A stretch of 64,000 bases of DNA from contig JAGTTP010000002.1 of NCBI GenBank assembly GCA_018223365.1, positions 496,001 through 560,000 of the forward strand, given 5' to 3'. The DNA is from Clostridiaceae bacterium Marseille-Q4145 (GTDB taxonomy: Bacteria; Bacillota; Clostridia; Lachnospirales; Lachnospiraceae). Numbering within the stretch: position 1 is the first letter of the stretch; the number at the start of each line of letters is the position of its first letter. Both the position numbers and the translations under genes were made by a program. Below are positions 18,105-25,172 of the stretch, piece by piece. The notes under the pieces are model-generated. The model was not told the DNA's origin and made no database searches. It saw nothing but the letters and a program-made list of their open reading frames with translations.

Positions 18105-18186
18105 AAAAATAACCCCCTTGATACGGCAATAGGGACAACCCGGAATAATCCGTTGTTGTCCCCGTCTGTTTCCTATGTTTCTTTCC

Positions 18187-18718
18187 TTATTCTGTGATTT
18201 CTTCTTTATAGGTTATTTCAATGGTAATACTAAATTCTTTTTCTAATTCATCATAGTAATATACGTCTTTCCCGGCATCATATCTCAAATGCTTATAGTT
18301 TCCGCCGGAAACCTCGGACCATATATTTTCTATATTTCCTTTTTTCAAAAGGTTCTTTACTTTGCTTATGCCGCCCTTTTTAATATCTCCAATGTGGGTA
18401 TTACACACAAATACTTGTAGTTGCTCCACCCCCCCCCTCACAAGATATAGGGGTTATTGTGGCTTTTTCGTTCAATTCATATTCGTAGATGTTTTCATCT
18501 TCCCTATTTTCTTCTATGAGGTCTTTCTTTTTTAACTTGTAATCCTCGTTTTTCTCCACAAGGTCCATAATATCTTCCATGTGGTCTTTTATATTATCCA
18601 GGATGAACCGTTGGCTTTTTACAATGTATCTTGGCTTTTTTTCTTCCGGCATCTGTACGGGCTGCGGTTGTACTGCTGCCGTGTTCTTTTTAGAAAATAG
18701 GTTACTAAATAATCCCAT
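18187..18718 (-). CDS. Small phage protein, reading frame broken at a G9 tract
   Basis: Two overlapping frames appear to be one gene. The first starts at the ATG at 18718 (after GAAAGCGAGGAACACAAC) and reads MGLFSNLFSKKNT... until, just after a run of nine Gs (18429-18437 as C on the plus strand), it ends at GGGGATTSICV. The second frame, open from the tract down to 18187, continues VEQLQVFVCNTHIGDIKKGG... to the stop. Eight Gs would join them into a protein of about 176 aa. Function not recognised. The break may be slippage-based phase variation, a real mutation or a homopolymer sequencing error. Confidence 0.65.
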
Positions 18719-18743
18719 GTTGTGTTCCTCGCTTTCTTCCATG

Positions 18744-18959
18744 TTACTTTTCTGTTTCTGTTACTGCTTCCATTGCTTCCATTTTTTCTTTTACTGCCGA
18801 ATACACAAACTCATTTACACTTGTCCCTACTGCTGCCGCTTTTTCCTTTATTACTGCTTTTTCTCCCTTTGGCACAAGTAATTCCATGCGGTCATAGGTT
18901 TTCTTTTTATATTCGTTCTGATATTTCGTCTGGTCGAACTCTTTTTTTATTTTTGGCAT
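18744..18959 (-). CDS. Ribbon-helix-helix (Arc-like) DNA-binding protein
   Basis: 71 aa. A basic N-terminus (KYQNEYKKKTYDRMELLVPKGEKAVIKEKAAAVGTSVNEFVYSAVKEKME) has a beta strand followed by two helices, as in the Arc/MetJ family. It lies between the transposase and a promoter carrying two tandem 16-bp repeats, and is the most obvious candidate to bind those repeats. No ligand domain is present. RHH repressors usually bind as cooperative dimers to tandem sites, which would fit the 22-bp repeat spacing. Confidence 0.75.
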   Translation of the reverse strand: MPKIKKEFDQTKYQNEYKKKTYDRMELLVPKGEKAVIKEKAAAVGTSVNEFVYSAVKEKMEAMEAVTETEK

Positions 18960-19058
18960 TTACGCCCTCTTCCTTTCTCTTGCCAAATGGTGTATAATAC
19001 TTTTTACAGTTTAGGGCGGCTTTGGCAAGTCCACCGCCCTTTCTGTTTCCCTAAAGCC

Positions 19059-19199
19059 TTACTTATTAAGTAGGGCTTTTACTCTTTCTTTGGCTTCTGC
19101 CAGGTCTTTACACTCGTTTAATATTTCAAGTATTTTCCTGGTCTGATTTTCTTCTGCCGTTTCTTTAAGTAACTCGCCTACGTTCATATCCTCGTCCAT
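19059..19199 (-). CDS. 46-aa hypothetical phage protein
   Basis: MDEDMNVGELLKETAEEN... up to ALLNK; acidic, helical, of unknown function. The start at 19199 has AAAGGAG at good spacing. It is the first gene after promoter P1 (19264-19309). A hairpin AGGGCGG/CCGCCCT (19013-19040) follows it, before the RHH gene. Confidence 0.65.
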   Translation of the reverse strand: MDEDMNVGELLKETAEENQTRKILEILNECKDLAEAKERVKALLNK

Positions 19200-19263
19200 G
19201 AAGTTCTCCTTTCTATGCTTGCCCATTACTCATTAAGTTTGTGTATCTCCCTTAACTGTCTTT

Positions 19264-19309
19264 ATTATATAACATATTCCGTACTATGTCAATACATATT
19301 CCGTACTAT
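19264..19309 (-). promoter_or_regulatory. Promoter P1 with two tandem operators
   Basis: On the minus strand TTGACA (19287-19292), 17 bp, TATAAT (19264-19269). Two copies of ACATATTCCGTACTAT (plus-strand text, 19272-19287 and 19294-19309), 22 bp apart, cover the spacer and -35 region. The whole arrangement is duplicated at P2. Confidence 0.85.
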
Positions 19310-19357
19310 TTTAAATTTATTTTTTATGTGCAATAAGCCCGGCGGAATGTGCCAGGC

Positions 19358-19561
19358 TTAAAAGTGCGTGTATTTACCATTGATAAAATCACAGAAACAA
19401 CGGGTTTCAATATATAGTTGCATCATATAGGCGTTTTGGGTTTCCGGGCATTGGTCTAAACGATTGTGTATATAAGCAATGCACCCTTGCCCGGTGTATT
19501 CCTCATTGCTTCCCCGTTTCACATTAAAACGTGGGTCAAAACTTGTCAGACAGTACCGCAA
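19358..19561 (-). CDS. 67-aa cysteine-containing hypothetical protein
   Basis: The frame starts at a TTG (19561) with only a weak AGG nearby and reads FDPRFNVKRGSNEEYTGQGC... to CFCDFINGKYTHF. It is followed at once by a hairpin (AAGCC-GGC / GCC-GGCTT, about 19333-19358) that could end the P2 transcript. The terminator and the position behind two other small genes support it, but the start is doubtful. Function unknown. Confidence 0.4.
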   Translation of the reverse strand: MRYCLTSFDPRFNVKRGSNEEYTGQGCIAYIHNRLDQCPETQNAYMMQLYIETRCFCDFINGKYTHF

Positions 19562-19648
19562 CGCCTATTGTTGCAACCCCTCAACGGTTTATAGTGGCTT
19601 GGGACACTCGCACCCGTTCACGGTGCGGCCGTTTTAGTTGCCGGGCGG

Positions 19649-19861
19649 CTATTGTTCCGCCCTGTATTTTTTCAATGCTTCTACTGCCATTTCTATGTTA
19701 TATTGTGCTTCCTCTTCCGTTAAATTTTCCTTTTTCCTGTATTCTTCCATTTTTTCAACAAAATTTTTATGTGCTTCCTTAAAATTCCCCGGATTTAAAA
19801 AAGCATCTTCCATTATCATGTAATATTTTACCGCTCTTGCTAATTCTTTTGTAATATCCAT
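19649..19861 (-). CDS. 70-aa hypothetical phage protein
   Basis: Starts at the ATG at 19861 behind AAAGGGGA. It is charged and helical (MDITKELARAVKYYMIMEDAF...MAVEALKKYRAEQ). It is the second gene of the P2 operon, 40 bp after the 53-aa gene. Function unknown. Confidence 0.6.
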   Translation of the reverse strand: MDITKELARAVKYYMIMEDAFLNPGNFKEAHKNFVEKMEEYRKKENLTEEEAQYNIEMAVEALKKYRAEQ

Positions 19862-19901
19862 ATTTCCCCTTTCTGCCGGGGTCATTGCCCCGGCTCAATG
19901 C

Positions 19902-20063
19902 TTATAGTGCAGTTTCGATAAACTCAACCGCTGCCTTTATGGTTTTGAATGTGTGGAACTCTCCAAAGCCTTTCCCCTCTCTTACTGATACATGGTAAGC
20001 ACCACGGCTTCCAATCATTCTTGTTATATCATATCCCTTTACCGTTTTTACTACTTCCCACAT
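19902..20063 (-). CDS. 53-aa hypothetical phage protein
   Basis: MWEVVKTVKGYDITRMIGSRGAYHV...KAAVEFIETAL, starting at 20063 behind GCGAGGAAAAG, the same leader type used across the phage. First gene after promoter P2. It looks like a small alpha/beta fold; function unknown. Confidence 0.6.
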   Translation of the reverse strand: MWEVVKTVKGYDITRMIGSRGAYHVSVREGKGFGEFHTFKTIKAAVEFIETAL

Positions 20064-20107
20064 TTTCTTTTCCTCGCTTTCTTTGTGTTCCTCTCTTAAC
20101 TGTCTTT

Positions 20108-20153
20108 ATTATATTACATATTCCGTACTATGTCAATACATATTCCGTACTAT
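20108..20153 (-). promoter_or_regulatory. Promoter P2 with the same two tandem operators as P1
   Basis: TTGACA (20131-20136), 17 bp, TATAAT-type box (20108-20113, minus strand). Identical 16-bp operators lie at 20116-20131 and 20138-20153. Sequence identity with P1 extends over about 60 bp, from CTTAACTGTC to TATTTTAAA. Confidence 0.85.
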
Positions 20154-20176
20154 TTTAAAAAACTTTTAAAATAAAG

Positions 20177-20206
20177 AAAAAGCACACTTTTAAAGGTGTG
20201 CTTTTA
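20177..20206 (-). terminator. Terminator of the late (endolysin) transcript
   Basis: Stem AAAAGCACAC / GTGTGCTTTT followed by T-rich sequence on the minus strand, between the endolysin gene and promoter P2. It insulates the late operon from the two small operons. Confidence 0.8.
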
Positions 20207-20268
20207 ATTCCGTGATATACATTATTTCCTTGCTCTTTTGGTAGCCAAATTCCTAAAGGTGGCGTTGC

Positions 20269-21213
20269 TTATGCTGCTGCTAAATTGGCGGCGTTTACTG
20301 CTGCCGTCACGGTGTTACCGATACCAATAACAATTCTGTCATTCTTAACCTCGATAACATCATATTTACTGTACCAACACTTAAACATATTACCGTAGTA
20401 ATCGTAAGCATTGATAACCTTTACTTTCTGCCCTACCTTGAAACCGTGGGCGTTCTCTGTTTCTTCCTGGGTCGGAATGTCGGTTGGTACTTCTGCATCC
20501 GCCGGGGCTTCTGCAATCTCTTCATCCTTTGCAATGTTGGCGGCGTTTACTGCTGCCGTCACGGTGTTACCGATACCGATAACAACACGGTCCCCGTTTA
20601 CCTGGATAACATCATATTCATTATAATAGGTTGCAAAACGCACCCCGTTGTATGTGATGTTGTCAATCACTCTTACCTTGTCCCCCACCTTATAACCGTG
20701 GGTTTCCTTGTTCGCCGGTCCCTGGTTCTCTCCGTCCCATGTATCATACTGTGTAAGGTTGTAAGAATTGATGATGTTCATTACATTCTTGATGTATGTA
20801 GGACTTGTTGCATATCCGCCGTTTTTGATTGCGGTAATAGCACTTTCGGCGTTTCCGTTGTTTACTGCTCCGGCATAACGGGAACTTCCGCAAATCAGAT
20901 TGTAATAATCTGCCACGCTCTCTTCCAGGCTATCATAAGCACGGAAAGCGGCGGTAATCTGCGTGTAGGTCTTACCGTCATAGCACTCGTTTGTTTTACT
21001 ACTGTAAACCTTGCCTTTCCAACTGCTTCCGGCCTTGATGCCAAAAAACGCATTAGCCTTTGTCATAAGCCCGGATGTTCCCCACCCGGTTTCTAATGCG
21101 GCCTGTGCGATACATACGGACGGTAAAACCCATTTATCACGGGTTAAATATTCTTTTCTTGCGATTGCTGCCAATTTCGCAATAAAGGCGTTTACCTGGT
21201 CTTTTGTTGCCAT
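20269..21213 (-). CDS. Endolysin: glucosaminidase with two SH3-like cell-wall binding repeats
   Basis: 314 aa. Residues 1-150 form an FlgJ/LytG-type N-acetylglucosaminidase domain (CIAQAALETGWGTSG with the catalytic glutamate, then NAFFGIKAG). Two repeats of about 65 aa follow, each starting HGFKVGQKVKVI or HGYKVGDKVRVI and ending DRIVIGIGNTVTAAVNAAN, as SH3-like wall-binding modules. An acidic linker separates them. It cleaves host peptidoglycan at lysis. It is last in the late operon, directly after holin, before a terminator. Confidence 0.88.
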   Translation of the reverse strand: MATKDQVNAFIAKLAAIARKEYLTRDKWVLPSVCIAQAALETGWGTSGLMTKANAFFGIKAGSSWKGKVYSSKTNECYDGKTYTQITAAFRAYDSLEESVADYYNLICGSSRYAGAVNNGNAESAITAIKNGGYATSPTYIKNVMNIINSYNLTQYDTWDGENQGPANKETHGYKVGDKVRVIDNITYNGVRFATYYNEYDVIQVNGDRVVIGIGNTVTAAVNAANIAKDEEIAEAPADAEVPTDIPTQEETENAHGFKVGQKVKVINAYDYYGNMFKCWYSKYDVIEVKNDRIVIGIGNTVTAAVNAANLAAA

Positions 21214-21216
21214 GTC

Positions 21217-21645
21217 TTATTCCTCGCTTTCTTCTTTTTCTTCCGCTTTCGCTGCGTTCTTGTCCCTTAACTGCAAAAGCACATCTTTTAACTGCTGCGG
21301 TATGTTGATAAATTCCGCCGCATTTTCCAAAATGGAAAGTGCTTCATTGCAGATAAAGAAAACAATAACAATTTCCCTTAATGGTATTGTGTCCCCGGTC
21401 ATTCTCTGCACGTTGTAGGCAACTGCGATAACCACAAATACCATGATTTTTTTTACAATCCCCTTAAATCCGATTGCACTTGAAAGTTCTTTTTTATAGA
21501 CTGCTTTCAAAATGCCCGTGAAATAATCCAGGATAGCAAAAAGCAATATTGTGTATAACATCACATCCCAACCGCCGAACAACGAAACGATAAAACCGCC
21601 AACCAATCCGCCAATCACGGAAATAAAGTTAAACATTTTCTCCAT
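21217..21645 (-). CDS. Holin (phage holin family 4 type)
   Basis: 142 aa with hydrophobic segments at about residues 8-25, 28-45, 60-80 and 88-108. VMLYTILLFAILDYFTGILKAVYKKELSSAIGFKGIVKK is typical of the toxin-secretion/phage-lysis holin family. The C-terminus is charged (AAKAEEKEESEE); this tail also encodes the ribosome site of the next gene. It forms membrane lesions that release the endolysin encoded 3 bp downstream. Confidence 0.88.
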   Translation of the reverse strand: MEKMFNFISVIGGLVGGFIVSLFGGWDVMLYTILLFAILDYFTGILKAVYKKELSSAIGFKGIVKKIMVFVVIAVAYNVQRMTGDTIPLREIVIVFFICNEALSILENAAEFINIPQQLKDVLLQLRDKNAAKAEEKEESEE

Positions 21646-21716
21646 TGTTCCATGCTCCTTTCCTTGTTTTTTACAAGTAAATCATATAATGGAACGGCTT
21701 TTTATTCTGACCCTTT

Positions 21717-22757
21717 TTACGCCGTTGCTTCCAGGCGTTCCCATTCATAGAACAACAATTCGTATTCAACCGCCTTTGCAATGTGGTATGTGTCGGCGTG
21801 TCCTAAATGTCCCTTTCTGCTTTCATACTTCCGGTTAAATTCTTCCGGCGGCAATTCGCCCAACTCATACGCCTTTACATCTTGCTTTAACTTTCTGATA
21901 GATGATTTTCTTACTTTCTTGTGGTCTGCATAGTGGATATATCCGCAAAAATCTATGCCATTCCCGGCGTATAGGATTGTGCTTTTAGGGTTAATATGTA
22001 AAAGCATTTCATTTTCCAAAAATTCTTCTATTCTCTTAACCCATTCTTTTAACTGCTCCAAATCATCCGATAGGATAATAAAATCATCCATGTACCGCAC
22101 AAAATACGGAATATGTAAAACGTGCTTGCAAAATTTATCTAACTTATTGCCGTACACATTCGCAAATAACTGACTTGTGAGGTTTCCAACTGGTATTCCC
22201 ACGCCGTCCGGCAATATGCCGTTGTGGTCTATAATATCATCCATTAACATAAGGGCTTTCTTATCCCCTATATAGCGGCGGTTTTCATCCTTTAATTTGT
22301 CATGTGGTATAGATGCAAAATACTTTGATATGTCCCCTTTAAAGGCATACATCCTTAACCCTTGCTTTACCTCTGTTTCATACATCCATTGATACAACGT
22401 ATCACTTGCGGCGTGCATCCCCTTACCGCTCCGGCAAGCGTAAGAATGGTAATAAAATCCGTTCTCGAATACGGGTTGAATAGCATTACAAATCATGTGT
22501 TGCACCACTCTATCATAGAACGGCAACGCCATAATAAGCCGTTCTTTTGGCTCAAACACCTTAAATATCTTATATTCCCCTTGCTTATATGTTAAATTCT
22601 GTATTTCCTCGGTTGCTCTTAAAAGTTCCTCTTCTTTAACCATAGAAAAAGCCAATACCTCATCCGTGTACCGCTTGCACCTTGCCGCCTGGTGGAATGA
22701 AGTATTGGCGTTTTCAAAGGTCCCCATTTTCTCATGTAGTCCCTTTACTGTTTTCAT
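21717..22757 (-). CDS. DGR reverse transcriptase
   Basis: 346 aa. The RT core has KGDISKYFASI (first catalytic Asp about 142), GIPVGNLTSQLFANVY and YMDD (222-225). The GNLTSQ form in motif 4 is the signature of RTs of diversity-generating retroelements and close group II relatives. The enzyme copies the template-repeat RNA with errors at adenines and acts with Avd. It lies 160 bp after the template repeat, in the classic order target, avd, TR, RT. There is no maturase or endonuclease domain, ruling out a group II intron enzyme. Confidence 0.93.
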   Translation of the reverse strand: MKTVKGLHEKMGTFENANTSFHQAARCKRYTDEVLAFSMVKEEELLRATEEIQNLTYKQGEYKIFKVFEPKERLIMALPFYDRVVQHMICNAIQPVFENGFYYHSYACRSGKGMHAASDTLYQWMYETEVKQGLRMYAFKGDISKYFASIPHDKLKDENRRYIGDKKALMLMDDIIDHNGILPDGVGIPVGNLTSQLFANVYGNKLDKFCKHVLHIPYFVRYMDDFIILSDDLEQLKEWVKRIEEFLENEMLLHINPKSTILYAGNGIDFCGYIHYADHKKVRKSSIRKLKQDVKAYELGELPPEEFNRKYESRKGHLGHADTYHIAKAVEYELLFYEWERLEATA

Positions 22758-22917
22758 TTAATCCCTACCAATTTTCAAATATTCTATTTTACTAAAAGGT
22801 GGTTTGCTTTGTTAGTTTGTCCGGTATCGCACCGGAACGGGCAAACCGTCTGACTTACTTAAAAATGTAAATCTTTGCTAGTGGCCGCTTGGGCTTCTAT
22901 GTCTATAAAATTGTAAA
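22758..22917 (-). ncRNA. DGR spacer RNA between TR and RT
   Basis: 160 nt without a gene. Read as RNA it can fold: GGTTTGC and GCAAACC arms enclose an inner CCGGT/ACCGG hairpin (about 22801-22847). In the BPP-1 system the equivalent spacer binds RT-Avd and primes cDNA synthesis. The same role is inferred here from position and fold. Confidence 0.55.
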
Positions 22918-23044
22918 GTCACACACGCACCGCACACCAATGTTCGTGTTCACGTTCCACGGGTAATTGTTGCAATTGACGGCACGACTACCGCAATGCA
23001 CGCCGTTGTTCCAATTGCCGCCGCCAATGAGGGCGTGCAAGGCT
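22918..23044 (-). repeat. DGR template repeat (TR), 127 bp
   Basis: Identical to 23572-23698 except at 12 positions. Every difference is an adenine in the TR sense (minus) strand. The TR reads, in the target frame, as many Asn codons (NWNNG, NCNNYPWNVNTN), the AAY bias expected of a DGR template. A stretch of 25 bp at the 3' side is unchanged and serves as the initiation-of-homology segment. Confidence 0.96.
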
Positions 23045-23113
23045 CGGAAAGTTCCGTGAACTGGCCCGGTGCATATTAACAGTTTCCCCAAAATAAAATT
23101 GGCAATGCCAACA

Positions 23114-23503
23114 TTATTTCCAATTTCCATTCTTTACGGCTTCGATTATTCCGCCAATGATACATCCTAATTCTGTCATTTTCTTGCTCAATACTTCGTA
23201 TCTGTGTTTGCTCATTGCCGGATATTCCAAATCGTAGGAAAGCCGTATGAGGGTTTTGATAAACTGCAACTCCACATCTGCGTTATATATGTGGCTCTTT
23301 GTCCCGGTCTTTCTAAATCTGATTACTGATTTAAGCATTTCAAAAACCGCCGTTTTAATTTGGCTCTGCAATGCGAATTTCTCAAATTTCGGAAACTGTG
23401 ACAATATGGGATAAAGGTACAAAAGAAAATCATAGGTCTTTTGATATGCTTTCATGCTCTCCATATACGCATCCGCTTGATTGCTTTTCTTATTCTCTGC
23501 CAT
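23114..23503 (-). CDS. avd: Avd-like DGR accessory protein
   Basis: 129 aa, all helical, basic: KAYQKTYDFLLYLYPILSQFPKFEKFALQSQIKTAVFEMLKSV is the recognisable start of the four-helix bundle Avd/S23-type family. Avd forms a pentamer that binds RT and the template RNA and is essential for mutagenic retrohoming. It sits between the target gene and TR. GAGGA lies before the ATG at 23503. Confidence 0.9.
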   Translation of the reverse strand: MAENKKSNQADAYMESMKAYQKTYDFLLYLYPILSQFPKFEKFALQSQIKTAVFEMLKSVIRFRKTGTKSHIYNADVELQFIKTLIRLSYDLEYPAMSKHRYEVLSKKMTELGCIIGGIIEAVKNGNWK

Positions 23504-23535
23504 GTTTTTATCCTCGGTTTATATATTTTTCTATG

Positions 23536-23555
23536 GGGTGGGCTTTCGCCCACCC
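23536..23555 (-). promoter_or_regulatory. DGR target-recognition hairpin, 8-bp stem with GAAA loop
   Basis: On the minus strand GGGTGGGC-GAAA-GCCCACCC, 16 bp beyond the variable repeat and just past the target stop codon. BPP-1 needs an 8-bp stem with a 4-nt loop in this place for efficient retrohoming. It may double as a transcription terminator. Confidence 0.85.
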
Positions 23556-23562
23556 TGGCAGA

Positions 23563-24657
23563 TTACAGACTGTCACACACGCACCGCACACCAATGCCCG
23601 CGCTCACGTTCCACGGGTAATCGCTGCAACCGACGGCACGACTACCGCAATGCACGCCGTCGTCCCAATAGCCGCCGCCAATGAGGGCGGGCAAGGCTGT
23701 TTGTGACGGCATATAAATTTGACCGTAGCCGGACATAACATTGTACCAATTCCAGGATGCAGCGGTTGGGTCTAAACACAACTCGTTAAGCCATTCCCAC
23801 ACGTTCCCGGCAATATCCATAATATTTTTTACAGAAATTGCATTTTTGATTTTTCCAACGGCGGTTCTTGCGGTGTTGGTTGTTGCGGTCCAACCGTTTG
23901 TATTGCTGCCGTCTAATCCCTGGGGGCTTCCCTCTGCTGCAATTAACCATTCTGCAAGGTCCGGTAAACGCTTTCCGACACGGGCGGCCTTTTCATTGGC
24001 AATATACCAATTTAAACCCTCTGTACCCGTAATAGGCGTTGCGTTATATACGGATTGTAAGCCGTTCGCCCCATCATCTGATGCAAGGTAAATATCAGCC
24101 CACAAACCATTCCCCAGGTATGCCATACCGGACGGGTCGCACTTCGGACGGTGTAATGCGGTCCATACAGAGTTAGGGGCAATGTCCTCACGCACGTTAC
24201 TTTCCCAACCGCTACCACGCACACTTCCACTTGTATTTACTTCTCTGCCGTATTCATCCACATTTCTAACAAAGCCATAGTGGAAACCGCCAATTTTACG
24301 GGTGTTTGTATCGTCCCATTCCACGCCGTCCGGGAATGTGGAATTTTCAGAGATTAAATAAACCTCGTTTGAACTGTCCTTGCCATTGTCGCACAAGTAA
24401 ATGTAATAATCCTTACCGTGTGCAAAACTGCTTGCACCGTCCAGGTTGGCGGCGGAAAGTGTTGTTTCCTCGGTCTGAAAAATGGCATCCCCTACCGCAA
24501 TAACTGCCCCGGCAAGCACGGTTAATTGTCCGGCTGCGGAATACTGTATAAATGCCTTTTCACTCGCTACAATGTCCGATACGGCGGCCATTTTAGCAAC
24601 TGTGATTTTCGCCCTCTCGTCCGTCATATTCTCGTCATAAACAAATAATCTTCCCAT
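23563..24657 (-). CDS. DGR target: C-type-lectin/FGE-like tail receptor-binding protein
   Basis: 364 aa. The N-terminal 120 residues look like a phage-particle attachment domain. From about residue 170 the fold is that of formylglycine-generating-enzyme-like lectins (LPDLAEWLIAAEG, DIAGNVWEWLNE, SRAV..YPWNV..GIGVRCV). The last 45 residues are the variable region, where YWDD, GCSD and NVSAG replace the template NWNN, NCNN and NVNTN. It probably sits at the tail tip and binds host surface receptors, with variation on exposed loops. Its start overlaps the upstream gene (TAATG). Confidence 0.92.
   Translation of the reverse strand: MGRLFVYDENMTDERAKITVAKMAAVSDIVASEKAFIQYSAAGQLTVLAGAVIAVGDAIFQTEETTLSAANLDGASSFAHGKDYYIYLCDNGKDSSNEVYLISENSTFPDGVEWDDTNTRKIGGFHYGFVRNVDEYGREVNTSGSVRGSGWESNVREDIAPNSVWTALHRPKCDPSGMAYLGNGLWADIYLASDDGANGLQSVYNATPITGTEGLNWYIANEKAARVGKRLPDLAEWLIAAEGSPQGLDGSNTNGWTATTNTARTAVGKIKNAISVKNIMDIAGNVWEWLNELCLDPTAASWNWYNVMSGYGQIYMPSQTALPALIGGGYWDDGVHCGSRAVGCSDYPWNVSAGIGVRCVCDSL
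23572..23698 (-). repeat. DGR variable repeat (VR), 127 bp
   Basis: Ends 7 bp before the stop codon region of the target gene. Relative to TR it carries ten A-to-G, one A-to-T and one A-to-C change on the coding strand and none elsewhere. Ten amino acids are altered. Confidence 0.96.
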
Positions 24658-25151
24658 TATGCTAACTCTCCTTTCATCTGCTCCACTTCCTCTTCTGTAA
24701 TTCCCAGGCGGTCATAAAATGTAACCTCTGCCGGAATACCGATTGTAGCCGCATCCGCCGCAATAGCCTTTGAAAGTGTTAAAATTGTGTGCTTGGTCTG
24801 ATTGTTATTTGTGGTTGTTTCGGTATCTGCTGCCGCCGTTCCCTCTGTTGCTGCCACTTCCTGGTCTGCTTCTGCTGCCTTTTCAACCTCAATATGCTCC
24901 ACGGTCTTAACGGTTGCGGTCACGTTCCCGGCTTTTACCTTGTCCCCCTCTGTAACCTCGTTTACAAACATAAGGGTAACGCCCTTTCTGTCCTCGGTTT
25001 TCTCCAGGATAGGGCAAAAGATGAAATTCTGATTTTCTAACTTCTCAACTGCTGCCAACCAATCTTCTTTCTTCAATCTGCCTTTCTTTACAAGTTTGTA
25101 AGTGTTGACTAAATCCGCCTTTGTCTTAATTACTTTTGGAAATCCTACCAT
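24657..25151 (-). CDS. Phage tail-associated hypothetical protein
   Basis: 164 aa. The N-terminal half is basic (KTKADLVNTYKLVKKGRLKKEDWLAAVEKLENQNFIFCPI). The middle is a low-complexity Ala/Thr/Glu linker (AAEADQEVAATEGTAAADTETTTNN), and the C-terminus a short helical motif. Position between the tail-fibre-like gene and the DGR target suggests a tail accessory, perhaps a chaperone or connector for the target protein. The family is not recognised. Confidence 0.6.
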   Translation of the reverse strand: MVGFPKVIKTKADLVNTYKLVKKGRLKKEDWLAAVEKLENQNFIFCPILEKTEDRKGVTLMFVNEVTEGDKVKAGNVTATVKTVEHIEVEKAAEADQEVAATEGTAAADTETTTNNNQTKHTILTLSKAIAADAATIGIPAEVTFYDRLGITEEEVEQMKGELA

Positions 25152-25172
25152 TGTTTAATCCTCTCTTTCTTT

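Noticed and set aside
21717..22757. Group II intron or retron reverse transcriptase
   Set aside because: No maturase/endonuclease domain or intron RNA, no msr-msd; Avd, TR and VR are present instead.
22903..23130. A 75-aa protein read through the DGR template repeat
   Set aside because: It is the template translated in the target frame; it has no ribosome site and the resemblance to the target protein is due to TR/VR identity.
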